From Costus lasius (lineage: Eukaryota > Streptophyta > Magnoliopsida > Zingiberales > Costaceae), in contig JANVAS020000231.1 in assembly GCA_027563935.2 (NCBI GenBank), positions 12,666,001-12,730,000 of the forward strand: a stretch of 64,000 bases of DNA, written 5' to 3'. Below, in pieces: positions 44,850-57,118 of this stretch; positions within the stretch are counted from its first letter, which is position 1, and every line of letters begins with the position of its first letter. The position numbers were made by a program, and so were the translations under genes. The notes beneath the pieces are model-generated. The model was not told the DNA's origin and did no database searches. It worked only from the letters and a program-made list of their open reading frames with translations.

Positions 44850-46328
44850 TTAATAATCAAAATTATTTCTATAAAAAATCTATATTTAGAATGATTAGAA
44901 CGATGAGTTCTACCAAACAATTAAATGCGATAAATATATTTGCACATGATATATATAAATAGTTGTTTCGCATGCATGTTAACTATTTCCATGGTAACTT
45001 CGCATAGAGAAAGAGAAAGAGAACCTAAACAACATCTATGATGGTTAGTGTAACATCTATGATGGTTAGTGTTACGCACAAAAACACCCCAATAAATTTT
45101 TTCTCTTAAGGGGCCTTGAATACTAGAGAGAGGACGAGAATAGGCAAGGCTACCGTAAACCATAAAAAAAACAAACCTCACCCACTCACCAAGGCCCAAC
45201 TAACAAGTTGGCTAAATATTCAATCCTGTAGTCCCTTCATGGCAAACTTGCATCATTTTGCGATCAACTTTGACCAATTTTACCACACAGTGAATAATAG
45301 ATTAGAGCCAAAAATATAAGGACATTATAATAAGTAAAGCGTCTCCAATTCTTTTCATTCTTTCATTTGATTTATGAAATTAAATTCTTTTCATGTTTTC
45401 ATTGGATTTATGAAATTAAATTTCAATATTTTGGTAGAGGCTTCTACTAAGTAACTACCCTTCTTTCATACTTATCACCATTATCATAACCAATTAAATT
45501 TAACCAATTTCAACCAGGCTAAAATTATCTTCACCAAGGTGGGTTAGTTTTAGCCATGATAAATAGTTTACCCATGGAGATCACTATGGAAGAAGCAGTG
45601 ACACTTCATAGTGAAGAGAAAAAAGGAAGAGGCCCTTCATGACCGGCAATGAGGAAAAGGCGGTGATGTAGGAGGCGGAGTAGAATAAGGAGAAAAAGAA
45701 ATGAGGAAGGAGGAGAGCAAAAGCACCTCTTCATCCAAGAGCACAGTGATAGGGCTCGTGGGCGAGCTTCTATAGAGGTTCCTTCTCTTTCTTCTCCTCC
45801 TTGTTTTCCTCCTCTTCTTCTTATGTTGCGGAAGTGCTTTGCATGAATCTGATACATATTAGTCCGAGCTTAGACCAAAACACTAGGTCCAAAGACCTTT
45901 CTACTATCATTGTTATAGTGTCACTAGCATCTTAAGATTCCTCTCAAGGAATATATAAGGTTTGTTTTTGAATCCTGAATCCATTATAGATATGTTTATA
46001 ATACAAAAAAATGCTGCTATGTGTAGCGCATAATATATAATATGAAATAGCGGCCATTGAAATGGCAGCCATGAGAAGGTATCTCTGAGAGTCATCTTAT
46101 TAAATAACAAGTGGAAGCTCTCTAGCCCAATTCTTAGACAAGTAAGCAAAATTGGCTAGCTCAATCAAATATGTTCTACTTGTATCAATATATTATTTAC
46201 ATTCAAGCATGTGATCCGCGATCTATAATCTAATGAGCGGCTAAAAAAACTCAAAAAATATAAAGCAAGATACCTCTTCATTGCTACATATTTTAACAAT
46301 AGAACAACAACAAGAACGAAAAGCTAAC
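44850..46328. other. Intergenic sequence, no gene seen
   Basis: AT-rich, with one 21-bp tandem duplication (AACATCTATGATGGTTAGTG at 45031-45072) and purine-rich stretches at 45620-45730. No domain-bearing frame. Confidence 0.5.
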
Positions 46329-46937
46329 CTCATCAACTCTGCACATTATATATTTGAATACTAGAATCGTCCATTCCTATGGCAACAATGTTGTCTTGAG
46401 GATGGAATGCCAGAAAGGTGGCTGCAGGTGGCGGTGCCATGAATGTTGTCATGACCTGTGAAATGTCATGCAAATAAGCTTAACGAAAAAGTGAAATTTG
46501 GTCTTAGGATTTCATGCATCTAGCCAAATCCGTTCCAGAGATGCGAAGAGAATATAACAAAACTATTCACCTTGAAATTCATCACGTTGAACAAGGAAAC
46601 CTTGCCACCAGATTCAGACATTACATAAGAGTCATTCTTTGATAAAGCAATACATGCGGTCACGTCTTCTAGATTGGCATCAGTTGTTTCATTTGTCATA
46701 AGAGCACCATTCGATGGCTGCCACAGCAAAGGAGCAACAGATGCATTCGACTGAACAAATAACAGAAGAAACAATCAGAAAGAGAATTGCAGCTGATGGA
46801 AAAAAATGCAGAGAACACTTTTTTACCTTGCCAGATGGATTTCGCTCATTACGTGCCCATTTCCACAGCTTATGGACAGCATTGGAGCCAAGAGCCAGTA
46901 CAGCTAAACCAGAGTTTGTATATAACAAGCGCACCAC
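46329..46937 (-). pseudogene. TPL/TPR-like: TOPLESS/TOPLESS-related co-repressor fragment (right copy)
   Basis: Three exons with GT/AG borders. 46827-46937 reads VVRLLYTNSGLAVLALGSNA then KLWKWARNERNPSGK. 46571-46750 reads LLWQPSNGALMTNETTDANL then LSKNDSYVMSESGGKVSLFN. 46329-46455 reads MTTFMAPPPAATFLAFHPQD then NIVAIGMDDSSIQIYNV. The last exon has a one-base insertion just after IQIYNV that breaks the frame, and no further WD40 exons follow. More complete than the left copy, but not functional. Confidence 0.88.
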
Positions 46938-47935
46938 CTGTAAATACAAAAAGCATGACCCTCACTGTATATAGTTAAGAAGTCTTGTTGTGACTAAAAA
47001 AATCATAATGAAAATGACTTGCATATGCAATTATAGAAGTTGATCAAGACATAAACATATATAGCAGAAAGTCAGCATGAACTGTTTGGTTGAATTTTTG
47101 TGTTTTCTCCCACGAATTTCATACGTAATAATAATATTCAATTCATGATGGAAGCGCTAATTGCTTCTGGATGCAAGCATGCAAAAAGGTTAGGTTAAAT
47201 AATTAAAGTATGTATGTTTCCTATCATATTTTAGCTGCAAATTGTAGAGGCCAAAGATCTCTTGTTAATTGACGAGGTTAATGCAGAAGAGACTTGTTCC
47301 AATTTCTCCATGCTTAATACCTATGTGCAATTCTAGTAAATGCGGAATAAAAGCCTTTTTTTTTGCAACCTAAAAACTACAAAGTGCTAATTTTTGACAA
47401 GGTGAGGGGCAAACATTATAAAATAGATTATGTTTAGCGAGTAAATTTATTGCGTAATACTACCTCTATAAGGGGATTCTTAGTTATCTTGAAAAAAGGG
47501 CAACCATAGCAATCACAAAAGCAACAAAGATTTAGCTTGATAATATTACCAAAATAACTGTAGAGATAATAAAATTACACATAGCATGATTTTCTAGCAT
47601 CTTGCACCCCCAAATGCATAAAAAAACTAAAGAATGAGAATCCTAGATAGATTTGTTGTTTATTATTTACTTTAAAGAAAATGAGAAAGCTCTAGCTTCG
47701 TTTGTTCACATAAATTGTTATTTGTATAAATCGGTAAAAATAAGACCGCCAAATAAAGATGTTTAAAGATTTGTATGATGATAAAGATTTCGTAGTAAGC
47801 TTATTGCATAATTATCTATTCCTTCCATAATTTCTTGATCTCAATTATTTCCTTCGAGACAAAATAATGAAATATTTGGTTCAATTCTTATCTATAATTA
47901 TATTATCCAACATGTTAAATTGCCATAAATAGTAC

Positions 47936-48015
47936 CTTTTCAAGTGGCTGGTCTTTTCAGCATCCTCCATAATTCTGAGCTTAACATCTGCTGTCATGTT
48001 ACACTCTGCAGCCGT
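47936..48015 (-). pseudogene. Probable upstream TOPLESS exon (right copy)
   Basis: Counterpart of 4040-4119 (MTADVKLRIMEDAEKTSHL-type reading). The acceptor is changed from CAG to CAA. Confidence 0.45.
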
Positions 48016-48705
48016 TTGCAAATTTTGTATATTGTCACAATTGCTGCACTTAGTAACTGTTACTATTCATGTGCTAAGTTCATATTAGCTCGCCAAACTA
48101 TTTGTTGATACTGCAGGTCAGGTTTGATCAGATCGTTCAGTGTTAGCTATTATAGAGCTGAAACATTATATAGAACATTAGCATTATAACTTGTAATAAG
48201 ACCAGAGTTATGATATTCATAAAATCATTGTTGACTAAGAAATCAATAAGCAGGAACAAAGATGAGGTGTCTGAGATAAAAAAAGCTTCCAAAGCAAAGA
48301 ATATTGTAAGACAAGATTGCCAATTGAATTTTAAGTAGTTTGAAAAGTAGAACTAACTTGTGAAAATTATTATCGTACTTCATCAAGTTAAGTCTATCCA
48401 TGCACCGAAAGCCTTGAATGAGGATAAAATGAGAGTGAAAAGAAAAAAATGGAAAACCTGAATGAGCATAAAGAAACAACAAAAATGTTGATTCCGCCAT
48501 TGATTTTCGCTAGTGATTCAACCATTGAAAGATGTTGATGTTGGGAATAGATCCATGTTACTACTAGCTAATCAAAGTTCATTTATCATTTAAATTCTTA
48601 TGTATGATATAGAAATATTTATCATGTCCAGCTGCTGATTGCATGATATAAAACTCTTAACAGATTATCTACCAAGGTCAACTGAAAGTAGAATGCTTGT
48701 CTGAC

Positions 48706-49257
48706 CTTAGTTCGTCTTTTGGTGTTCCCATAGTGCACCCTCACATAAGGATCATGGTTCCCTTTATATCAGCAGCAACTAGATCCTTAGCCTCAATAAG
48801 TACAAGTTCAATCATGCCAAATCCCTGTGTCATTCCTGAATTCTGCAGATGTGGATGGTTCATATAATATCAGAAACAAAAAGCATCAAAACTAGAACCA
48901 AGCATCTCATCTAAAAAAAACTAGAATCAAGCAAGCATCTCCAAATTTTGAAGATAGGATAAGATAGTAAACTACACTACTTTTGCTAATAAAGGCAATA
49001 CTAAATATCAACTAATTGCATGCCTTGAAAGCTTCACTGATATCATTCGTTACATCTTCTATTTTTAGCCTCAGTTCTCCAGAATTTACTTTCTCTAAAG
49101 GGACCCAAAAATCCCTGCTGGAACCTTCTGAAATCCCTTCCAGGTTCACTTGTGCACTTCCAATATTCTCATCTCCCAAGATATCTACATTGTAACATCT
49201 GATCTTGAGATACTCACCACCGCCTATTTCATCAAGTTCAAACTTGTTGTTCCACAC
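48706..49257 (-). pseudogene. C2-domain (NTMC2 type) fragment, second C2 and linker exons (right copy)
   Basis: 49012-49257 is open and reads VWNNKFELDEIGGGEYLKIR, NVDILGDENIGSAQVNLEGI, then DFWVPLEKVNSGELRLKIED and ends AFKACN-stop where a splice donor would be expected. 48706-48824 encodes the IELVLIEAKDLVA region but has a one-base deletion before DPYVR. Known family role: ER-anchored lipid-transfer or tethering proteins. The SMP domain and transmembrane segment are not in the window. Confidence 0.78.
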
Positions 49258-49433
49258 TAGACATTTAGTATTAGTGATGGTCTTTGTTTGGTATATAGCC
49301 TAGGAAGGAACTTTTTAGTTAGAACAAGCAAGCAAATATGGCAAAAATCTACTGTTTCTCCTACAACTTCATTAAACAAAACATGAATCTAGGACTAAGC
49401 TTAAATTCAAAGGCTGTCAAGATAGCAGTGAAC

Positions 49434-49650
49434 CTTTCCATAATGAAGCTTCACGTAGGGATCACAATTTCCAGACTTATCTTTAGAGGCCAGGTCCCTT
49501 CCTTCGATTACAGTTACTTTAAGCTTCTTTCCAGTTCTTGTCGAAAGGTATTGTGAACTGTAAGAAGGTAGCGGAATTGTACTGTTGGTAGAATTATTCA
49601 AGCTAATAGAGCCATCTGAAAATTGCCATTCTTTAACATGTGTCACTGTC
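49434..49650 (-). pseudogene. C2-domain fragment, first C2 exon (right copy)
   Basis: Reads HVKEWQFSDGSISLNNSTNS, then STRTGKKLKVTVIEGRDLAS and CDPYVKLHYGK with a GT donor. It is the fuller version of 5536-5705 and keeps the VKEWQFSDGS segment characteristic of the family. Confidence 0.78.
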
Positions 49651-49849
49651 GTATGTGAAACAAAGAAACCATAGAAAATCACAAAAATATTGTAGATAAA
49701 TAAATTTTAAAAATGGCCATAAATACTGACAAACTCAATTCTCGAATCAAGAAGTAAACTGGAAATAAAAATAATGCAACTAAAGTATTTTTATTGTGGA
49801 AGCATAATCTAACAACAAATATAGAAAAGAGATTCATGATGATGGAAAT

Positions 49850-52100
49850 GCAAGATGAAAATCTACGGATGCACATGTAAACAAACGTAAGTTGCGAATT
49901 TTGGTTAGAAGAGGGGCGCAATCAAGATGCAACTATGCAAGTAAATTTCAATAGAAACAATAAACAAAGATTTGATAGCTGTAATTTTGCCCAATGGTGA
50001 GAATTAATAAACGAAACAAAGAAGTGTTGATTAGTGTTTGCATTTTGCCATCAATACTTTGCGTAAACACAGCTAGAGGTGTTTTGTTAAATCAGTCCAT
50101 TCTACCCATAGAGGCCCAATGATTGTCAGCTAAAAGCCACAAGGTGCAGTCATTATTAATATGTTTTCTCGTGTTCTATAAGCTGTTCTTCTATGAAACA
50201 GCATACCTCATAATATGAGAACATTTGGAATCACTTGCACCAAATCCAATGCAGATCCTAATATGCAATCCATAGATCAAATCCCAAATCTAAAAAACAA
50301 ACACATGCTTTTAATATGCAATCCATAGATCAAATCCCAAATCTAAAAATCAAACTGGTATGTATCTTTCCATATCAATGTATACCACATTACCCTCGTG
50401 ATCATGGGCAGGTAGTGAAGCAATTATGTTCATTCATGGTTAAAGCCTATACGAAGGTTAATTAATAAATTAAAGTATTCTCCTTTCTATCCCCATCTCC
50501 CAGCCGCCTTCCAATTTCCCTTAATCAGATTTGGAGGTAAAATTATTTGTTGGTTGCTCTTTTGGACATGTTAGACAATTAACCCTACAAATTCAATTGT
50601 AAATTATAAAGAATTAAGTTTCAATCTATGTCAATCAAATCGAGTGACACCTACTAGTGCATCACACGAAGTAGAAGGTGGATTCATGCAACTAAAGAGG
50701 TCAAAGTCTTTAACAACGATTTGTTGGTCATTTTAGCCACCACACTAACAAGGATCATTTGAGAGAGATGAGGTTCATCTTTGATTGTCATGTGGCTCAC
50801 CAATCGCCAAATTTAATGCATAAGTAAGCTCTTGTTTACTTCAAATCAATGCCAAGATCAATAAAAACATCAAATCAATGAGAAATATATGGTTTTCCAT
50901 CCAACACATGGAGCTTGGAAGTGGATGAGAATATTGTTCCAATACCTCAAGGGTGTAGCATCTCCTAGACTCTATTCATTCCCTTTCAATCTCATTAAGG
51001 AGCTTGACCCCTCAACTTCATGAGACCCACTAATCTTTAGTTCAATCTAATAACTAAGTTACTGCATTTTAATATTATGTTATAAAATATTCTCGTATCC
51101 AATGGTCTATCAAACAAAAGATATTACAATCAAGGTTTTAAACTATTAGTGTATATGTCCACCATTGTAGTATAAATTGGAATTTACCATTATGTACCAA
51201 CATAAGGTACTAATAGTACCAGTAAAAGGTTGGAATAGTACTGACACTATCGGTACCTCATGTCGATACAACTATATGTAGGTTCAATAGTAGACCACTA
51301 CACTAGTACAAACCTGTATCTAAAATCTTATTTATAATTATTTATGTCTTAGCATGAGCGACACAAACCGTTATGGTCTTGTGCTAGTTCATGGGTGGTA
51401 CAAACCGTCACCTAAATCTATGGTTTAAACCACAATTCATGGATAGTTCATTAATCTATAAGGAGGTGCCTTAGATTCCCTATGAACCTTTGAAAGTCAC
51501 AATAGTCAAACTACCTTCCAACTTTGGCTAAATGAGACACACATTTGTAGATGAAAGAAAATTTGAATTGTCCAAAATTAACGATAAATGACCTAATTAA
51601 ATCATCAAAGAACATTGCAAAATATATCGATGTTAATAACCTAACAAATATTAGTCCTAGCTAAGCCAATCCTATAACAAGAAACACAATATTCCAGTCA
51701 CATACAAACTATCTAGCACAATATGTGTAATGCTATTAGAAGAGAGCAAGTATGCGTACACAGAAGTCTAACTCAACCAATAGAAAAAGGACAATGCCAA
51801 TAATCTACTACTAAATTTACTAATGGATAAGAGACTAAGATTTTTGTGATCCAGAATCCTTTATAGCGTTAAAAACTATAGAATTTCAAGCTTACAAAAT
51901 TTCTAAAAAAGTAGCTTGACAAATTGAAGTGGTGCCTCATGAAGATTAAATACATAATATCTTTTTCCTAACCAAATTATTTATGCAGTAGGCCATTTGA
52001 ACCCTCTTAGTCAACGAAATAAATAGAGTAATTGCAGTTGTAGATACATAAGAAGAAACACTCATAAATTGGGAAAGAATTTCCCATAAAGCAAAAGTAG
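49850..52100. other. Right duplicate flank and unique spacer, no gene seen
   Basis: 49850-50350 continues the C2-gene flank. 50350-51440 matches 7525-8611. 51440-52100 has no counterpart in the window. No coding region is supported. Confidence 0.55.
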
Positions 52101-52606
52101 TTTGTGTCTATGGTGAAGAAAGAAGGCCAACCCCTCTTTGTAATTGATAGAGGGAAGAACATAAATAAATAAGAATTTGATCAAACAACTAAAATAAAAA
52201 TTTTGATAAATGATCTACACTGATGAACCTTCTGTACTCCTACAAATTACAATAACTAACCTTGATATTCAATTCATTGGTAATTTTGCTGTGATAGATT
52301 AAAGCTATTAAGGTGTTTGTAAATTCTACTGGCTTCCTGCTTTTCATGTCATCCCTATGTACATTGTGGGATCTCTTACATGTTACAACAGATATATGTT
52401 TCTAATTTGCAACAAAAATCTACTCAATGGCTCATAGATCAAGAAGTAGGACCTCGTTCATTAAATATTTATTGACCCGGTTCTCATAGTATAAATGAAT
52501 TCAACATAACCTACTTACTAAGTTCATAGACAAGCTCTATTCAAAATCTGATACGTGTGGCAATTTATTAAAGCAATATAAGCATAATTTTGGCACTAAA
52601 AATAAC

Positions 52607-53012
52607 CTGAATTGTAGGATTTGTAGTCAAAAGTAAAGAGATTTCAAGTCCATCATATGCTTCACTTCAATATCCTTCTGATAGAGTTCCCATAATCCCT
52701 TGGACTTGCCAAAGGCACTAGTTTGCAATCTGGCGGATGCTGTATCACGTGGCTGGAAGAAGAAACATTGATTTTGTCAACGTTCAAATAATTAACATCC
52801 ATAGAAAGGTGCTAACCATGTGATGCAAAGAAAATAAAGCTTTGCCTGAGTTACAACAACAGTACAAGCACCGGCGTCAGCAGCAACAGCCAAGTTAGCA
52901 GCGGTTCCAATAGAGAAGAAAGGCTGCAGATTCTTGGTGCCTAAACCTTGATAGAGAGAATAAAACTAGCGATTAGAAATTGTTTCCCATAATACATTAG
53001 AAAGATTCCTGA
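52607..53012 (-). pseudogene. PNC1-like: Peroxisomal adenine nucleotide carrier fragment (right copy, two exons)
   Basis: Exon 52846-53012 gives [18 protein letters not shown], [17 protein letters not shown] and [17 protein letters not shown]. Exon 52607-52753 gives the QTSAFGKSKGL block, then a frame change and a TGG-to-TGA stop inside SEGYWSEAYDG, ending NPAIQ at a GT. It shares the in-frame fusion after FFS with the left copy. Confidence 0.8.
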
Positions 53013-53497
53013 CACACCACAACAGAATGCAAGTTAATAGAGTTATACAACAAAAAGAATAAACCTCACTAATAAGTTTGACAGTAATGCAACACGAATA
53101 GAGTTATACAACAAAAAGACCATGCTACACTCAAATATCACGCTTACCTCAAACCATCATTCTGGTGAATGTTATCCAAATTTCCAAGAGAAAAAACCAT
53201 TTATGCTTGTTTGAACACAGTTTTAACAATTAATTTACTGTGATTTTCCTGTTTAATCTAAATAAATATCCCATTCCTAAAAATTAATCATTCACAGAAG
53301 CATATTAGCCAATCGAACTTGTTATCTGAGCCTACTTTTGCATTACTCTTTAAAGATTGTAAAGCGAGACAACCAATGCAACAGGCATTTCCTAACCTAA
53401 TTCTTCCACAGATAATCACAAACAATGCAAGTCAAGCACCATTTTGTAGTGCTATCTAATGATCCAAATCTAAAGAGCTAATAATATAGAAACATAC

Positions 53498-53815
53498 CGC
53501 AAGATCAATATGGACAATTGATTGATCCCCCGCCCTCACATGGCCAAATTAAGTAACCACTTGGAAGCATCTCAACTCTCACAAATTGATCAGCACCAGT
53601 AGCATTAGGACCACTTCCATAACCACTCAAAGATTTCTCACACATCTAAAAGGTAGAATATTATAAGAAGGATGCTAATTAAAATATCCATTTGTAGACT
53701 CATAATAAACGTTCATAACTGCAGCGGAACATACCACAAGACTGCCATCTTCCAAGCTTGTAGTGTATCATAGGGTCCAAAGGTCACGTGCAGGAGCTAA
53801 GATGGTTGGAGCATA
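53498..53815 (-). pseudogene. HD-ZIP III (REVOLUTA/PHABULOSA class) START-domain fragment
   Basis: Exon 53735-53815 reads MYAPTILAPARDLWTL, a TGA stop, then YTTSLEDGSLV. Exon 53498-53645 reads CEKSLSGYGSGPNATGADQF, then VRVEMLPSGYLIWPCEGGGS with a small indel just after. These are adjacent exons of the START domain of class III HD-ZIP transcription factors (family: APARDFWTLRYTT, CERSL, AEMLPSGYLIRPCEGGGSI). The stop replaces the conserved arginine (CGA to TGA, a typical methyl-CpG decay change). The homeodomain, the miR165/166 site and the MEKHLA domain are not present. Confidence 0.88.
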
Positions 53816-53961
53816 CATCGGACCCAAAACACAAAATTAAAATGTTAAATACATTATAGAAAAGAAGAGGATGCACCCACTCAAAAAGTTGATTTATTTA
53901 AATGAACGCGTTTTACTTTAAATCATAACTTGCATCAGCAGCATCTTGACTGCTTTTAGTT

Positions 53962-55232
53962 TGTTAGAGTAGGTAGTCATGTTTGTGGTGAGATATTCCC
54001 TAATCATGCTTATGGTGTGATATTCCCTAGTTATGCTTGTGGAGTGATATTCCCTCCCTAACTCTATAAAAGGGAGCTATAGTATAGTTTGTTCCTTAGC
54101 TCTTCTTGTGTGATAGATTATCTCACAGTGTGTTTCGAGAGTGAGGTTGGTGCCTCGACTCAAGAGTTAGTGGCGACGCTAGAGTGACGAGCAAAGTGTG
54201 TGATCCTTGGCTCGGTCTCGCAGCCTCGCCATTTCGGTTGTAGTCATCTTTCATTTCAAAGGAGTAAATCACACTACCGGTGCATCAAGTTTGCTTGTTT
54301 TTGGATTTTCATTGTGCTGTTCTTGCTTGATTTCCTTACCCATGGGCATCCGTATGACGGAGATGTGGTGGTTCCTTGGCTTTCGTGTGATCGCAGGTTC
54401 ATAGGCGTGCGAGCAGAGTCACCGCTAAGTCCGCTACCTGTGTTGCCATGCTGTGCTTAAATCGCTCACTAAGAGAGGTTAGTGAGTTCTATTTGTGTAG
54501 TTGGGTGCCGTTGGTTTCTTCGTCGTCCGTGTTGCCTTGAAACGTATTCATCGCTGTCTCCCGCATTGTTTCTCACCGGTTTTCTCATTGCTCATTTTCC
54601 GACACGCTTTTACTTCCCTCGTCTCAAGACCCTCTCACGTTTTTTGATTATCATCTCATAAAACCCTAGAGTACGAAACTAAGGACCAACTCACCTATAG
54701 TTGCTACATCAAATTTGGTATCAGAGGAGTTGCGCATTCAATTCTTATTGTTCACACGATCCAACTCCGTTGCATCTTCATATTTCCGCATGCTTTCAGC
54801 ATTTGCATTTTCAGTCATACCTTGTTTGTGCATGGTGACTACGAGGTCACAAACCATGTCCCAATTCCCTGATTCCCAAGACTTCGTCCTACCCACAGAA
54901 GGGTCTAAGGACCAGATCGGTTCGAATGATGCCCTATCATCGTGATTAGACAAAATGGAGGACTTTTGTCACCAACTTAGCCGACTGCTCAAGCAGTCCA
55001 TGGATCAACTCATGGCTTCTCTCAAGGGCGTGAGTGATTGCCTCAAGTCTTTAGAGCATAGAACTCAAGCCCCGGTTACCCCTCCCCACCAACCTACCGA
55101 GCTCCGACTAGGGAGCTTCGCCCCTTAACCCAACCCGTTAGGTGTAGGCCTTATGAGGAAGAACCAGTTCCTGAGGATGAACTGTTTGATGAGAATGATG
55201 TGTGGGCCACACAAGGGCCCCTTTTTACATAG
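53962..55232 (+). mobile_element. LTR retrotransposon 5' portion (LTR, PBS, partial gag)
   Basis: The LTR (about 53962-54708) starts TGTTAG and ends near CTACA. Three ~31-bp repeats (GTGATATTCCCT) precede a TATA box CTATAAAAGGG at 54066. The primer-binding site TTGGTATCAGAG is at 54715. A gag-like frame starts at 54832 (MVTTRSQTMSQFPDSQDF), has an early TGA at 54943 and then continues as LDKMEDFCHQLSRLLKQ. It is cut at ~55232 where the minus-strand Athila LTR begins. There is no 3' LTR in the window. Confidence 0.75.
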
Positions 55233-55523
55233 AAAGTTTCACAGTCCGTGATGGCTTCACCCATGAAAGTTTTTGTGGATTTCCACACTTAGCCGTTTTT
55301 CGCCCGTTCGAACGCCAAAATTATGGCCGACTCTAGAATTACGGCCAAGACCGTGAAAGTTGTGATTTTCACTATTTTTGCTCCAAATTTGACGTGTGAC
55401 TCGTGAAGTAAAGATTCTGTGCCAAGTGAAGTAAAAATACCAAAATTAGCATAAAATCATGCAATTAAGCCTAAAATACAATATAAAATGCAAGTAAAAA
55501 TGCGGTGTAAATACAACGCATCA
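55233..55523 (-). repeat. Athila-like 3' LTR, truncated
   Basis: On the minus strand the LTR begins TGATGCGTTGTATTTACACC, directly after the purine-rich AAGTCTAGGGTATTT, the usual end of Athila/Tat-group elements. It is cut at the junction with the plus-strand element, leaving ~290 bp. Confidence 0.65.
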
Positions 55524-57118
55524 AAATACCCTAGACTTAGAATTTTGCTTGTCCTCAAGCAATACATTGATATGCATAGAGAATGCAAAGATAAGGGACA
55601 CTCAATTGTTCTTTCATCAATAAAGTTCTTAGTCTATATTTCAGGCAAGCAACCTTTCAGATCTTAAATAATTTAAGAGAGATCATAGTAAAAATGAATC
55701 ATTAAGAATTTACAATCCAAGAAAGATAAAATTTACAATTCATGTCATAATGTTTATTCAACACGTACTAAGCATCAAATACTTGCAGGCTTAAAATAAA
55801 TCTTCTTTAATCAATAGATAGAAGTTTACTTCGAGTCATTTGGCAAAATTATAGATAGTAGATTTTTAATGTAATTTGGTCTTTAAACTGTTATGTGCCA
55901 TAACATTGTTTAAAGTATATCGCAGAGTAGTATAATTTAACTCATAGTTTTGATCTTAAAGTCAGCAGAGTTATCCACTTAGCCTACAGCTTTCTCTTTT
56001 TCTCTCTTTTTTTTTTATTTCTAGACTTCAACTCATGTCTTCGGTACTACTGCCAATTTTTCACATTGCCAAATAGAGGAGTCTTTTCTTTTCTCTCTCT
56101 TCTTCTTCTTTTTATATCCATCTGGAGAGAGCCGGCTAGTGGTAATTTGTGACTTCAGATTATACAACCAGAGGAGTTGGAGCATCTCAAATTAAATATA
56201 TGTATCAGCAAATTTCTATTCATAAAAACTTTCCATCAGCCAAAGGAAGATAAATTAAACTTAAAGTACAAAAACACCATGCACATGTCGTTTGAACATA
56301 TAACAATCTATATATAAATTTTGTCAATACCAGAATTGAACTTACTCAACAATCTAAGTCTACATGAAATCCCAAAAATTTTCTAAGTCATCAAATTAAA
56401 TGCCCAAAAAGCTTTCTAAGTCCAAAATCGATGATAAAGGAGGTGTATTAAAAACACCCTAGACTTAGATTGTTGCATGTGTATGAAAATTAAATTAATG
56501 AATGAGGGATTTCAGAAAAAAATTTGCAAGAGTTCCCTTTGTAATGTTGGCAAAACCCTGTACAATTATATCAAAAGAACGAAACATGACTCAGAAAAAT
56601 TCAGAAAATATATCAAATCGAAGATATTTAAATTTTACACGGTAAACAAGTCTCAAATATCAAATACCGTTATGTTTTACTATCAAAATCATAGTTTACC
56701 ATTTCAGAGTTACTATTCACTTCTAATATCAAAGCATATATCAAAATCATCTAAAGATGTGTAAAATCATCAACACAGCATCATAAATCATCACAAAGTA
56801 TCTCAGACACAAGATAGATATCAAATATGTACAAAACTGCACCATCCATACCATGTTTAGCATCCTAAAGTCAAATACCATCATCTATGAACAATATCGG
56901 CTCTAATATCAAATGTCAAATAAAACTCCAAAAATGAATCACATAATATCAAGATACAACGCACACATACAAAGAAACATAAAAGAGTTGTGTGTGGTTG
57001 CATCAGTACTAAATATACTAAATCTTGTTCACAAATAAGATAGATGTGAGATATCAAGATAATATCAAGGAATAATACTAAATGCATAGGAACGAAATAG
57101 AGACACTCACAAAGTCTA
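55524..57118 (-). other. 3' untranslated region of the Athila-like element
   Basis: AT-rich spacer with a second copy of the tract, AATCTAAGTCTAGGGTGTTT, at ~56456-56475 on the minus strand, 0.9 kb upstream of the one adjoining the LTR. No coding region is supported. Confidence 0.55.
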
